Numbered from the stretch's first letter, positions 25,712 to 35,243 are shown. The stretch is 39,325 nucleotides of DNA from an uncultured Bacteroidales bacterium (GCA_905234455.1 CAJOIH010000014.1:1-39325); one strand, 5' to 3'. The notes: generated by a model from the sequence alone, not told the origin. A program made the numbers and translations.

Positions 25712-26308
25712 ATGAATCTCCTGACGCACTATTCCGACCTGGTTGAAGCGGGCTGCGACGAAGCCGGACGTGGCTGTTTGGCCGGTCCTGTAGTGGCAGG
25801 GGCAGTCATCTTGAAACCTGGGGCCGACTTCCCCGAGTTGGACGATTCTAAGAAGTTGACTGAGAAGAAACGTATGGCCTTGCGTGAGGTGATCATGAAC
25901 GAGGCTTTGGCCTATGGCATCGGCATCGTGACGGCTGCCGAAATCGACGAGATCAATATCTTGAACGCCTCTTTCTTGGCCATGCATCGTGCCATCGACC
26001 AACTGAAAGTCCGTCCCGAGTTTTTGTTGATTGATGGCAACCGCTTCAACAAATACCACGATATCAAACATCTCTGTGTCGTTGGCGGTGACGCCAAATA
26101 CCAGCCTATCGCCGCAGCCTCCATCTTGGCCAAGACCACCCGTGATCTCCTCATGGAAGAATATGACCTGAAGTATCCTGCTTACCATTGGAAGAAAAAC
26201 AAAGGATATCCTACCCCCGAGCACAAGCAAGCCATCGCCGAATACGGCATCACCGACCTTCACCGCAAATCATTCAACATGGCAATCCAGATGCGTCTGG
26301 AGTTCTGA
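25712..26308 (+). CDS. rnhB: Ribonuclease HII
   Basis: A 198-residue endonuclease that removes RNA from RNA/DNA hybrids and single ribonucleotides from DNA. The catalytic pattern is intact: [20 protein letters not shown] at the N-terminus (D and E of the DEAGRG motif), [19 protein letters not shown] (third Asp) and later [20 protein letters not shown] (final Asp). The end, [11 protein letters not shown], matches the usual RNase HII tail. The ATG lies 3 bases after the preceding stop. It is the last gene of the operon, and the 62 bases after it contain no clear terminator hairpin. Confidence 0.97.
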   Translation: MNLLTHYSDLVEAGCDEAGRGCLAGPVVAGAVILKPGADFPELDDSKKLTEKKRMALREVIMNEALAYGIGIVTAAEIDEINILNASFLAMHRAIDQLKVRPEFLLIDGNRFNKYHDIKHLCVVGGDAKYQPIAAASILAKTTRDLLMEEYDLKYPAYHWKKNKGYPTPEHKQAIAEYGITDLHRKSFNMAIQMRLEF

Positions 26309-26358
26309 TAAGCCAAAATTGTTGATAAAAAACTTCAGGGGAATCCATTTTTTTGTTA

Positions 26359-26366
26359 TATTTTTG
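26359..26366 (+). promoter_or_regulatory. TAnnTTTG-like box immediately before the propeller lipoprotein
   Basis: TATTTTTG ends 4 bases before the ATG at 26371, which would give a nearly leaderless mRNA if it is used. The upstream element is not clear. Confidence 0.45.
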
Positions 26367-26370
26367 CGCT

Positions 26371-28527
26371 ATGCGCAAATGGATCCTCCCCATACTGATG
26401 ATCGTTCTGGCAACATGCTTTGCTTGTAAGAGGAAAGTTGTGTCGCTGCTCGACGTGGTGCCGGTCGATGCCGAAGTCATCGTGGAATCGTCCGACTCAG
26501 CGGTGATCGTCATGATCGACTCGTTGATGGGCGCCCATGTCGACAAAGATCTCGTCAGGGACGGCCAACCTATGGCCCTCGTGAAACGGTCAGAGGAATG
26601 GCAACTGATGACAAAACCTTCGAAGAGGAACGTCCAGGAGCAGAAGATCTACGATGACCCCGACTTCGCCCGCCTGCAGAAGACCCTCGGACAAAACGTG
26701 AAAGCGCACTATTACTATAGGCATCCCAACGGCTGGATGATGCTCGACGTGCTGCCCGAAGGCCATTGCTTGGTGATGAACGGCTACGCCATCGCCGCCG
26801 ACTCCGCCTCGGCCTGGCGCCCGCTGAAGTACCAGCTGCCGGTGAAGAATTCGGTAGTCAACATCTTGCCATCCGATACCCGTTATATGCACCATTTGGG
26901 CATGTCGGACTACGCCTCCTATTGGGAGTCGTTCAGCGATACCCAAAGCAAACTGCTGAACTACCTCTCCGAGGTCTCCTACAGCAAGTTTGGCAAAAAC
27001 CAAACAGAGGTCTTCGTGGGTCGAATGAACGACCCCTCCGCGGTGATCAAATTCATGGACCGCCAAGCTTCCAAGATGGGTGTCGTGGCTTCGCAGAACG
27101 CCCAAGGCTACACGCTTTACGACCTGGGCAAGAGCAGCTTCATTGCGGACACCTTCGGTGATGACTTCAAAGGCATGAAACGCTGCTGTTACGCCATCGT
27201 CGACCAATACCTGGTGATGGCCGCCAGTATGGATGCCATCAAGGAGGTGATTGCCGGTTACCGCTCGGGTCGCACACTTGACCTCAACGAGGGCTTCCGC
27301 GGCTTCCAACAGAATATGCTTGAATCGGCCAACATCACCTTTTTCGAGGTGAAAAACGATGGAATGGAAGCCCTGCAGCTGGCCTCATCAAAGGACTTGG
27401 TGTATGTGAACATTTGTTTGAGCCAAGGTGCCGAGGTGAAGAGCGAGAACAACATCCGTTGGAAAGTAAACCTCGACGCACCCCTCGAAGGGAAACCCTA
27501 TATTGTTGAAAGCCAAAGCGGTTCCAATAAAGACGTGGTGGTCTTCGACCGCACCAACACGATGTATTTCATCGACAGCAATGGTGCCATCCTGTGGAAA
27601 AAACAGCTGGATGAAGCTCCGATGAGCGGGGTCTTCACGGTGGATGCCGTCAACAACGGACAGACGCAGCTGCTATTCAATACAGCCCATACCATCCAGC
27701 TTATCGACCGCCACGGCAACAACCTGGCTGGTTATCCAATGCAACTGCCCTTTGAGGCCACCAACGGCCTCTCGGTGTTCGACTACAACGGCAATCGCGA
27801 CTACCGCATTCTGCTTTGCGGCGCCGACAGGCTGCTCTATAACTACAACATCCGTGGTGTGGAGGTGGAGGGCTGGAATAGGCATCGTGCCGAGGACCAG
27901 GTGCGTCAGCCCGTGCAACATCTGGTGGCCGACAACAAGGACTATCTCATCGTCGCCGACGTTAGCGGAGGTGTCCGCATCCTCGATAGGCAAGGCCGCA
28001 TCCGCATCCCCTTGACCTCCGACATGCAGAAATCACCCCGAAGCGACATCTATACCAATGCCACCAATGCCAAAAAAGGCCTCTTCCTGACTTCCGACAA
28101 GGAGGGTAAGCTGCTCTATATCACCGCAGACGGTGCCATGAATCGCACCGACTTTGGTGCCTACACCGAGAAACACTTCTTCCTCTATGAAGACTTCAAC
28201 GGCGACCAAGATCCCGACTTTATCTACCTCGATGGGCAGGACTTGATGGTGTTCGATCGCTATAAGAAAGAGCTCTTCAGCCACCATTTCGATGTGGAAA
28301 TCACCACCAAGCCGGTGTTTTATAGGATCTCCCGTAGCAAACGCCTGCTTGGCGTCGTTTCCGAGAAAGCCAGGGAGATCACCCTCATCGATCGCAAGGG
28401 CCGGATGATCGTCAACTCGGGACTGGTAGGGGAGACCCCATTCGCCGTGGGAAGCCTGCACGGCGACCAGGAGATCAACCTCATTACGGGGGTGGGAAAC
28501 GCTTTGTTTAACTATGCAATTTATTGA
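26371..28527 (+). CDS. Lipoprotein with C-terminal beta-propeller-like repeats
   Basis: A 718-residue protein with an export signal ending in cysteines (ILMIVLATCFACKRK), best read as a lipoprotein signal, although the lipobox is not perfect. Residues about 30-360 are an uncharacterised helical/strand domain with Ser/Asp-rich patches, of the DUF3352 style. The C-terminal half repeats blocks such as VVVFDRTNTMYFIDSNGAIL, IQLIDRHGNNLAGYP, VRILDRQGRIRIPL and ITLIDRKGRMIVNSG. This periodic D-R-x-G pattern is typical of PQQ/WD-type beta propellers. It is the first gene of a set with a thioredoxin-like protein and the GH3 fusion. I do not recognise a named family. Confidence 0.65.
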   Translation: MRKWILPILMIVLATCFACKRKVVSLLDVVPVDAEVIVESSDSAVIVMIDSLMGAHVDKDLVRDGQPMALVKRSEEWQLMTKPSKRNVQEQKIYDDPDFARLQKTLGQNVKAHYYYRHPNGWMMLDVLPEGHCLVMNGYAIAADSASAWRPLKYQLPVKNSVVNILPSDTRYMHHLGMSDYASYWESFSDTQSKLLNYLSEVSYSKFGKNQTEVFVGRMNDPSAVIKFMDRQASKMGVVASQNAQGYTLYDLGKSSFIADTFGDDFKGMKRCCYAIVDQYLVMAASMDAIKEVIAGYRSGRTLDLNEGFRGFQQNMLESANITFFEVKNDGMEALQLASSKDLVYVNICLSQGAEVKSENNIRWKVNLDAPLEGKPYIVESQSGSNKDVVVFDRTNTMYFIDSNGAILWKKQLDEAPMSGVFTVDAVNNGQTQLLFNTAHTIQLIDRHGNNLAGYPMQLPFEATNGLSVFDYNGNRDYRILLCGADRLLYNYNIRGVEVEGWNRHRAEDQVRQPVQHLVADNKDYLIVADVSGGVRILDRQGRIRIPLTSDMQKSPRSDIYTNATNAKKGLFLTSDKEGKLLYITADGAMNRTDFGAYTEKHFFLYEDFNGDQDPDFIYLDGQDLMVFDRYKKELFSHHFDVEITTKPVFYRISRSKRLLGVVSEKAREITLIDRKGRMIVNSGLVGETPFAVGSLHGDQEINLITGVGNALFNYAIY

Positions 28528-28529
28528 AG

Positions 28530-29009
28530 ATGAGATATAAAGGGGTACTGTTGCTTTTCTTTGTCCTGTTCGCTGCGATGACAGGGCGGGCACAGTATCT
28601 CCATCAACCTGGCGACAAAGCCCTGGACTTCGAAGGGGTAACCGTCAATGGCGAGACCTATCATCTCTATGACACTCAAGCAGAACGTGTCATCCTCTGC
28701 TTCTGGGCTGTGGATTGCGACTACTGCCACGATTTCCTGAAGTCGCTCCGCCGCCACCGCTGTCGTCTCAAAGGCTATGAACTGGTGACTTTTGCCCTTG
28801 CCGACAATCCCGATGAGGTGCGGAAAGAAGCGAAAAAGCTGCGTCTCCATGGCTATCACTTCTTCGATCCCGCTGGCTGGGATAGCGCCCCTTTCCTCGA
28901 TTATGACATCAACATCACCCCCACGGTGATTCTCCTCGATAAAGATAAAAACATCATTGGCGAAGCCTATGACTGGGATGAATTTAAAGCTTTGATAACT
29001 CATGAATAA
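28530..29009 (+). CDS. Exported thioredoxin-like (TlpA/AhpC-type) protein
   Basis: A 159-residue protein with a signal peptide (RYKGVLLLFFVLFAAMTGRA). The mature part starts PGDKALDFEGVTVNGETYHL, the opening of TlpA/AhpC-like thioredoxin folds, and has a CxxC redox site in FWAVDCDYCHDFLKSL. The cis-Pro region is NITPTVILLDKD. It probably reduces or shuffles disulfides, or supports maturation of exported proteins, in the periplasm. The ATG at 28530 is chosen over the TTG at 28524. The stop overlaps the start of the GH3 fusion gene by 8 bases. Confidence 0.82.
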   Translation: MRYKGVLLLFFVLFAAMTGRAQYLHQPGDKALDFEGVTVNGETYHLYDTQAERVILCFWAVDCDYCHDFLKSLRRHRCRLKGYELVTFALADNPDEVRKEAKKLRLHGYHFFDPAGWDSAPFLDYDINITPTVILLDKDKNIIGEAYDWDEFKALITHE

Positions 29010-31974
29010 ACGCACGCGCTCTTTCGTATTTGGACTTTTACTATTGTCTTCAACCCTATTCGCCCAAAACCCTGAAACCCGCTGGGTCGACTCGGTCTAC
29101 AATAGCCTCACCCTCGAACAGCGGGTGGCCCAGCTCATCTGTATGCGGGCCAACAACCCCGGCAAGCCCTTCGAGAAAGCCGTGGGCGACTACATCAAGC
29201 AATACAACATCGGAGGCGTGTGCTTCTTCAAGGCCGATGCGGTGCCCCAGGTGGAGCAGACCAACGCCTGGCAGGCCATGGCCCAAACCCCGTTGATGGT
29301 GTGCCTCGACGCCGAATGGGGCGTGGCGATGCGTGTGAAGGAGGTGATGACCTATCCTTACCAGATGACCTTGGGTGCCGTGGCCGACAACAACCTGATT
29401 TACCTCATGGGCCAGCAGGTTGCCGACCAATGCCTGCGCATGGGCATCCAAACCAACTTCGCCCCTGTGGCTGATGTTAACTCCAACGCCCAAAACCCGG
29501 TTATCGGGGTGCGTAGCTTCGGAGAGGATCCATTGAATGTCGGGGAAAAGGCTGCCGCCTATGCCCTGGGCATGCAAAGCCGGGGACTCGTCACCACCAT
29601 GAAGCATTTTCCGGGCCATGGTAACACCGACACCGATTCGCATCTCACCCTGCCTACCGTCACCCGCTCATACGACGAGGTGAAGGATATAGAACTGGCG
29701 CCTTTCCGTTTCCTCATCAAACGCGGCATCAACGGCGCCATGGTGGGTCACCTTTATTTCCCCGCCATCGAGAAGGTGGAGAACACCTCCTCGTCGCTCT
29801 CCAAAGGCGTGGTCACCGACTTGCTGAAGACCGAGATGGGATTTGAGGGACTGATCTTCACCGACGGACTCGACATGAAAGGCGTGTCGCAGACCATCCC
29901 CGCCGACAGCGTGGCCTACTATGCCTTCCTGGCTGGCAACGACGTGTTGATCCTGCCTCACGATGTGCCTAAGGCCATCCGCCAGATCAAGGAAGGTGCG
30001 CAACGCGATGCCGAGATTGCCGCCAGGGTGGAGGAGAGCTGCAAAAAGGTATTAAAGTACAAATACCGCGCCGGATTGTGGGATTGCAAGCCCATCAGCA
30101 CCGCCAATCTCGTGAATGACCTCAACCGTCACGAGTACCTCGACCTCAAGCAACAGCTTTACAACGAGGCCGTCACCCTGCTTCGCAACACTGACGATGT
30201 CATCCCACTCAAGGCAGGCAAGAAGGTGGCTTTGGTGACCATTGGCAGTGCCGGCAGTTCACAGAGCATGGCCGACATCCTTACCTCCAATGGCATCACC
30301 GTGAAGGCCTATTGCACCGACAAGGGCAAAGTTGCCGACCCGAAAATCTGGCTCAAGGAACTGGAAGCCTATGATCTGGTAGTGGTCAACGTGATGCAGT
30401 CGTCCATCAATGCCTCCAAGGGCTTTGGTATCACCGACGAGACGGTGGCCTTCTTCAACAAGCTGGTGGCCCAGAACGACGTGATCCTTAACCTCTTCGC
30501 TTGCCCCTATGCCCTCGACAAGTTCCGTATCAACAACAGCGTCATCGGCCTTACAGTGGGCTATCAGGACGACCGTTGTGCCCTGAATGCCGTCAGCGGC
30601 ATCCTCACGGGCAACCGCACGGCCCATGGCAAGCTGCCCGTCAGCACTGCTAAATTCAGCTGCGGCGAAGGCATCGTACCTGCCGAGTATCAGACCCCCA
30701 AGTTCGACCCCGACCCTGAATCCGAATCGATCCCGGCTAAGGTCGTCCAACCTGTTGCTCCCAAGATCACGATGACACCGCTGCCTAAGGGCACGATGGA
30801 AGCGAAATACGAACTCAAACTCGACTCCATCGCCCAAATGGGCATCAGCGTGGGCGCCTATCCCGGTTGCCAGATCATGGCCCTGAAAGATGGCAAGGTG
30901 GTCTACGACAAGTGCTTCGGCAACTTCACCTACGGCGGTGGTGCCAAGGTGGTGCCCGAAGATGTGTACGACATTGCCTCGCTCACCAAGATCTTCGCCT
31001 CCACGCTGGCCATCATGAAGCTCTACGAGGATGGCCTGCTCGACGTAAACAAGACCATGGGCGATTATTTCCCCTATCTCAACGCTTCCGACAAAGGGGC
31101 CATCAAGATCATTGACCTCCTCACGCATCAGTCGGGCATGAAGTCCTGGATCCCATTCCACCAGAAACTCATCAACGAGGACGGTCCGCTGGAGGAGTTC
31201 TTCACCGACAGCATCAACGAGACCCATACCATACGCGTGGCCGAGAATCTCTACCTCGTCAACGACTACAAGGAAAAAATCATCGACTCCATCATGAAGA
31301 GCCCCATGAAGGAGAAGAAATATGTCTATTGCGACATGGGCTTCTACTTTGTCCCCGAATTGGTTAAACAGCTTACCAATAAGACCCTTGAGGAATACCT
31401 CCACGAGAAGTTTTATGATCCCATGCATCTGACCTGCATCGGCTACTGTCCTTTGCATTGGCGTACCCGCGAGACCATCATTCCCACCGAGGACGACCAG
31501 GTGTTCCGCAAGCAGTTGCTTTGGGGTGATGTGCACGACCAACAGGCGGCCCTGATGGGTGGCGTCTCGGGTCATGCCGGCTTGTTCGCCAATGCCCACG
31601 ACTTGGCGGTGATTGCCCAGATGCTCATGGACGGCGGCAAGTTCGAAGGCAAGCAACTGCTGAAGTCGGAGACCATCAAATACTTCACCACGGCGCCGTT
31701 TACCGACAACAACAACCGTCGCGGCCTGGGCTTCGACAAGCTTCCTTTGGGTAAGAAAGGTCCCGCCACCGCCTCCAAGTCGGCCTCGATGGCCAGCTAC
31801 GGCCACACCGGCTTCACGGGCACCTTCTTCTGGAACGATCCTGAGAACCACCTCATCATCGTCTTCCTTTCCAACCGCGTACATCCTAGCTCTGAGTGCA
31901 AGCAGCTGATGAGCCTCAGCATCCGCACCCAGCTCCATGATGTCCTATATCAAGCTTATCCGTTGGGGAATTAA
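29002..31974 (+). CDS. GH3 beta-N-acetylglucosaminidase fused to a serine beta-lactamase-like domain
   Basis: A 990-residue exported protein (signal peptide RSFVFGLLLLSSTLFA). The N-terminal half is a NagZ-type GH3 domain. KHFPGHGNTDTDSHLTLP at about residue 200 contains the Asp-His pair of NagZ, and FTDGLDMKGV at about 285 contains the nucleophile Asp. The C-terminal half is a class C beta-lactamase/penicillin-binding-like domain with SLTK (S about 660, SxxK), YCDMGF (about 776, in the place of YxN) and GHTGFTG (about 934, HTG). Together they suggest trimming of peptidoglycan: one part removes GlcNAc from muropeptides and the other hydrolyses an amide or ester. Such fusions are known in Bacteroidota. 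It is translationally coupled to the thioredoxin-like gene and converges on yqgE, with stops overlapping at TTAA. Confidence 0.9.
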   Translation: MNKRTRSFVFGLLLLSSTLFAQNPETRWVDSVYNSLTLEQRVAQLICMRANNPGKPFEKAVGDYIKQYNIGGVCFFKADAVPQVEQTNAWQAMAQTPLMVCLDAEWGVAMRVKEVMTYPYQMTLGAVADNNLIYLMGQQVADQCLRMGIQTNFAPVADVNSNAQNPVIGVRSFGEDPLNVGEKAAAYALGMQSRGLVTTMKHFPGHGNTDTDSHLTLPTVTRSYDEVKDIELAPFRFLIKRGINGAMVGHLYFPAIEKVENTSSSLSKGVVTDLLKTEMGFEGLIFTDGLDMKGVSQTIPADSVAYYAFLAGNDVLILPHDVPKAIRQIKEGAQRDAEIAARVEESCKKVLKYKYRAGLWDCKPISTANLVNDLNRHEYLDLKQQLYNEAVTLLRNTDDVIPLKAGKKVALVTIGSAGSSQSMADILTSNGITVKAYCTDKGKVADPKIWLKELEAYDLVVVNVMQSSINASKGFGITDETVAFFNKLVAQNDVILNLFACPYALDKFRINNSVIGLTVGYQDDRCALNAVSGILTGNRTAHGKLPVSTAKFSCGEGIVPAEYQTPKFDPDPESESIPAKVVQPVAPKITMTPLPKGTMEAKYELKLDSIAQMGISVGAYPGCQIMALKDGKVVYDKCFGNFTYGGGAKVVPEDVYDIASLTKIFASTLAIMKLYEDGLLDVNKTMGDYFPYLNASDKGAIKIIDLLTHQSGMKSWIPFHQKLINEDGPLEEFFTDSINETHTIRVAENLYLVNDYKEKIIDSIMKSPMKEKKYVYCDMGFYFVPELVKQLTNKTLEEYLHEKFYDPMHLTCIGYCPLHWRTRETIIPTEDDQVFRKQLLWGDVHDQQAALMGGVSGHAGLFANAHDLAVIAQMLMDGGKFEGKQLLKSETIKYFTTAPFTDNNNRRGLGFDKLPLGKKGPATASKSASMASYGHTGFTGTFFWNDPENHLIIVFLSNRVHPSSECKQLMSLSIRTQLHDVLYQAYPLGN

Positions 31975-32561
31975 TTGTCCTCGGGATTACGGGGGAACCG
32001 GCTCCACATGGTGTATTCCGAACCTAAACGGTTGACCAGGGTCTTCCAAAGCTGACCCGAAGCCGTGTTGAACAACGTTTTGGCATTCGACCGGCATACC
32101 GCCCAGGAGTTGCGCACCAGCTCGTCGGTGAGTTGTCCGGATTCCCAACCGGAATAACCAATGAAGAAACGGACGTTGTCGTTTGTGGCAATGCCGGTGG
32201 CAATCAAGGTGTTGAGTACCTCGGCATCGCCTCCCCAATAGAGTCCCTCCAGGACCTTTACCGACTCGGGGATGAGGTCTCCCAGAGTATGCATGAAAAA
32301 GATCTGGTTCTCAGCCACGGGTCCTCCCAGATAAAGAGGTGCATCGAAGCCATCGAAGACTTCCGTGACTTCGTTCAGCCGCGTACGCAGGGGCTTGTTC
32401 ATGATGATGCCAAACGTACCGTCAACCGCGTTGTGGTCGATCAACAGCACCACCGAACGGCCAAAATGAAGGTCGTTCATGGTGGGTTCCGAAAGCAGCA
32501 GATCGCCTGCCTGGGGATCAAGCGTGTTGCTCCTGATCTGAAAGAGGTCCCTGAAGTCCAT
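31971..32561 (-). CDS. yqgE: YqgE/AlgH family protein (UPF0301)
   Basis: A 196-residue cytoplasmic protein of the AlgH/YqgE family, whose biochemical role is not settled. Characteristic stretches are GDLLLSEPTMNDLHFGRSVV, GIIMNKPL, LYLGGPV and FFIGYSGWESGQL, in the usual order. The length fits the family (about 185-200). The ATG at 32561 has a TAAATTTG box about 20 bases upstream on the minus strand. It faces away from murL, from which it is separated by a 64-base divergent promoter region. Confidence 0.93.
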   Translation of the reverse strand: MDFRDLFQIRSNTLDPQAGDLLLSEPTMNDLHFGRSVVLLIDHNAVDGTFGIIMNKPLRTRLNEVTEVFDGFDAPLYLGGPVAENQIFFMHTLGDLIPESVKVLEGLYWGGDAEVLNTLIATGIATNDNVRFFIGYSGWESGQLTDELVRNSWAVCRSNAKTLFNTASGQLWKTLVNRLGSEYTMWSRFPRNPEDN

Positions 32562-32580
32562 TTGTTTTTCTCTCGAAGTG

Positions 32581-32588
32581 CAAATTTA
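32581..32588 (-). promoter_or_regulatory. TAnnTTTG box of yqgE
   Basis: TAAATTTG on the minus strand, 19 bases before the yqgE start. Confidence 0.6.
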
Positions 32589-32599
32589 CGAATTATTCT

Positions 32600-32607
32600 T
32601 ATTTTTG
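32600..32607 (+). promoter_or_regulatory. TAnnTTTG box of the murL-like gene
   Basis: TATTTTTG ends 18 bases before the TTG start at 32626 and overlaps the divergent yqgE control region. Confidence 0.6.
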
Positions 32608-32625
32608 TAGGAAATTTCATCGGCT

Positions 32626-33969
32626 TTGAAACGAACGGAAAATCAGCAGCGGTTTGATGCCTTTAGGGAGGAGTTCAAGAACTTCACTTTCTATCAACAG
32701 GAGGTGGATGTACAAGAGGGGGTGTTGTGCATGACCTTCCACTTCAGCCTGGACGATAGGTATTACTTCCATCCCACGATGTGCATTCCCGCCCGCCCGT
32801 TCTACCATTGGGAACAGGTTCCCAATGACCAGCTGGAGTCACTGGCATTCCACATCGGCATGGTGGAATTGGTGAGCTACTGGAAGTTGGCCTGTCCCAA
32901 GACCATCGTGGTGAAGCCTTTTGACTTGAAGCTCTGCCAGAAGAAATGGTGGCGGCATCTGTATTATGAAGGGCTGGGGGAGTTCCGTTACCTGAACGGA
33001 ATCGAATGCTCGGAACATGACTTCCTAAGGATTGAGTCGGGGACCAATCGTGATTTCAAACCCGTCAGTGTGCCGTTGAAGGAACAGACGCTGATCCCTG
33101 TTGGGGGTGGCAAGGACTCGGTGGTTACCCTTGAATGTCTCCGTCGTGAGATGCCCGTTATCCCGTTGATTCTGAACCCCCGAGGCGCTACTGTCAGCTG
33201 CATCGAGGCGGCAGGTTACACCATGGACGACGTGGCCGTCATCAACCGTACCCTCGACCCGACCATGCTTCGTTTGAATAACGAGGGCTTCCTCAACGGA
33301 CACACCCCTTTCTCTGCGTTGCTGGCTTTCCTGACCTTGATGATCAGCGCGGGCACTGGCGCAAAATACATCGCCCTGTCGAACGAATCGAGCGCCAACG
33401 AAAGCACCGTGCCAGGTACCGACATCAACCACCAATATAGCAAATCAATTGATTTTGAGCGTGATTTCCGCGATTATGTGAAGCAACACTTGAGTGATGA
33501 AATGCAATATTTCAGCTTCTTAAGGCCGTTGAATGAAATGCAGATTGCTTCGTTGTTCAGCCGTTGTGACGCCTATCACGAGGTGTTCCGTAGCTGCAAT
33601 GCGGGCAGCAAGACCGACTCATGGTGTGGCAAATGTCCCAAATGCCTGTTCACTTGGATCATCCTTTCACCCTTCCTTTCACGCCAACGCCTCACGGAAA
33701 TCTTTGGCAAAGACCTGTTGACGGACCCCGAGCTAAGACCTATCTTTGAGGAACTCAACGGCACCTCGGCGGTGAAGCCTTTCGAGTGCGTGGGAACCGT
33801 GGAGGAGGTGAGGGCCTGCGTGGATGATATGAAGGACCGCCAAGGGACGATAGCGGAGGTCTCACCTCAAGCTGAGGCCTCGGTGGAAGAGATACTGAAA
33901 CGCTTCAACGAGGAAAACTTCCTTCCCGAGCAGTTTGTGAGAATCTTGAAATCAAAACTCCATGTTTGA
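32626..33969 (+). CDS. murL: MurL-type UDP-MurNAc-L-Ala-L-Glu epimerase
   Basis: A 447-residue protein that fits MurL, the ATP-dependent enzyme that turns the L-Glu of UDP-MurNAc-L-Ala-L-Glu into D-Glu. Seen: AFHIGMVELVSYWKLACP and YYEGLGEFRYLNGIE, both typical of the family. A PP-loop-like ATP site PVGGGKDSVVTLE lies at about residues 157-169, and a cysteine cluster CGKCPKC (C334, C337, C340) at about 334-340. The start is TTG 32626, because an in-frame TAG lies at 32608 and no ATG is close. It overlaps the MurD-like gene by 8 bases, matching the murD2-murL pairing described in Xanthomonas. A generic PP-loop enzyme (ExsB-like or endonuclease-like) is the main alternative. The family assignment is from memory of motifs. 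Confidence 0.65.
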   Translation: MKRTENQQRFDAFREEFKNFTFYQQEVDVQEGVLCMTFHFSLDDRYYFHPTMCIPARPFYHWEQVPNDQLESLAFHIGMVELVSYWKLACPKTIVVKPFDLKLCQKKWWRHLYYEGLGEFRYLNGIECSEHDFLRIESGTNRDFKPVSVPLKEQTLIPVGGGKDSVVTLECLRREMPVIPLILNPRGATVSCIEAAGYTMDDVAVINRTLDPTMLRLNNEGFLNGHTPFSALLAFLTLMISAGTGAKYIALSNESSANESTVPGTDINHQYSKSIDFERDFRDYVKQHLSDEMQYFSFLRPLNEMQIASLFSRCDAYHEVFRSCNAGSKTDSWCGKCPKCLFTWIILSPFLSRQRLTEIFGKDLLTDPELRPIFEELNGTSAVKPFECVGTVEEVRACVDDMKDRQGTIAEVSPQAEASVEEILKRFNEENFLPEQFVRILKSKLHV

Positions 33970-35212
33970 CCTGATTTTGAACCGGCTCCGCGGCAAACGC
34001 ATCTTGATTCTCGGCTTCGGACGCGAAGGACGGTCTACCAAGGCTTTTCTCCAGAATTATCTTCCTGAAGCTCTAGTGGCAGTGGCCGACAAAAACCCAA
34101 TGGAAGGCGTTCAGCACTCAGGAGAACGTTATCTGGAGGCAGTATATGACTATGATATCGTCATCAAGACCCCGGGAATCTCATTGAAGGACTTCGATGC
34201 CAAAGGCGTTGAGATTACCTCGCAGACTGACTTGTTCCTAAGCCAGTTCCATGGCCAGACCATCGGCATTTCAGGTACCAAAGGCAAGAGTACGACCACT
34301 TCATTAATCTACCATCTGCTGAAGTCTTCCGGCCGTGATGCCATCCTTACAGGCAACATAGGCATTCCTTGCTTCGATATCATGGAGCAGATCCATGAGG
34401 AAAGCATCGTGGTGTATGAACTCTCGGCACATCAGCTGGAATATGTACATAACAGCCCTCGCGTAGGGGTGCTGCTGAATGTGTTTGAGGAGCATTTGGA
34501 CCATTTTGGCACCTTTGAGCGTTACAAGCATGCCAAGTTCAACTTGTTGCGCTTTATGGGACCAGACGATTACGCCGTGGTGCACGATTCCTTGATGATG
34601 GAGACTTTGGACCTGGGCATTAATAGTGTGACTTTCTCGCGGATGGATTTCAATATCGACGAGGAAGCACTGCCGATATTGGGTCCGCACAATCTCCTGA
34701 ACGCCAAAGCCGCTTTGTGTGCCTGCGCAGCCTACGGCGTAGATGTCAGGGAATTGGTGCCGCATCTCTATACTTTCAAGCCTTTGGAGCACCGCTTGGA
34801 GCCAGTGGGCACCTTTGGCGGGGTGACTTTTGTCAACGATAGTATTTCAACGATCCCTCAAGCTGCCATTGCGGCTTGCCAAACGCTTCAAAAAGTCGAT
34901 TTCCTGCTGCTGGGTGGCTTTGATCGCGACATTGACTATACGCCCTTGGTGGATTACATGAAGGAACAAACGGTGCCCCATCTTCTCTTCACGGGCAAAG
35001 CCGGTGAGCGGATGATGGCGATGATGAACGGCATCAGCGCGCAGAAGGTCCGATACGACTCCATGGAGGAGGCTTTCGATTACCTTAGAAAGCATGCCAA
35101 GTCGGGCAATGTCTGCCTTTTGTCGCCAGCGGCCTCCAGTTACGATCAATACAAGAATTTTGAGGAACGAGGCCGGAAGTTCAAGCAGCTGGCGCAGTCG
35201 TTCCATCAATAA
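33962..35212 (+). CDS. murD2: MurD-family ligase, probable MurD2 (adds L-Glu)
   Basis: A 416-residue Mur ligase. GISGTKGKSTTTSLIYHLL at about residues 102-120 is the ATP loop, VVYELSAHQLEYVHNSPRV is the conserved central block, and NVFEEHLDHFGTFERYKHAK follows. The end has LLSPAASSYDQYKNFEERG. Compared with E. coli MurD, ELSSFQLE is changed to ELSAHQLE, the DSKATN signature is DSISTI (the Lys is replaced by Ile at about 295) and DQFKNF is DQYKNF. These changes sit near the amino-acid-binding part of the site and fit an enzyme taking L-Glu instead of D-Glu. This is inference. It is translationally coupled to murL. If the genome has no other murD, it may be the ordinary MurD. Confidence 0.7.
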   Translation: MFDLILNRLRGKRILILGFGREGRSTKAFLQNYLPEALVAVADKNPMEGVQHSGERYLEAVYDYDIVIKTPGISLKDFDAKGVEITSQTDLFLSQFHGQTIGISGTKGKSTTTSLIYHLLKSSGRDAILTGNIGIPCFDIMEQIHEESIVVYELSAHQLEYVHNSPRVGVLLNVFEEHLDHFGTFERYKHAKFNLLRFMGPDDYAVVHDSLMMETLDLGINSVTFSRMDFNIDEEALPILGPHNLLNAKAALCACAAYGVDVRELVPHLYTFKPLEHRLEPVGTFGGVTFVNDSISTIPQAAIAACQTLQKVDFLLLGGFDRDIDYTPLVDYMKEQTVPHLLFTGKAGERMMAMMNGISAQKVRYDSMEEAFDYLRKHAKSGNVCLLSPAASSYDQYKNFEERGRKFKQLAQSFHQ

Positions 35213-35243
35213 AAAAGCCGAAGGAAAACCTCCGGCTTTTTTT
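35211..35243. terminator. Bidirectional terminator between murD2 and the lipoprotein gene
   Basis: GCCGAAGG pairs with CCTCCGGC (one mismatch) around AAAA, with an A-run before and a T-run after. It can end transcription from both converging units. Confidence 0.9.

Noticed and set aside
30259..31938. Very long open frame on the minus strand opposite the GH3/beta-lactamase gene
   Set aside because: Composition mirrors the sense gene's codon bias; it has no family motif, no promoter and no start context, while the sense strand encodes two clear domains.
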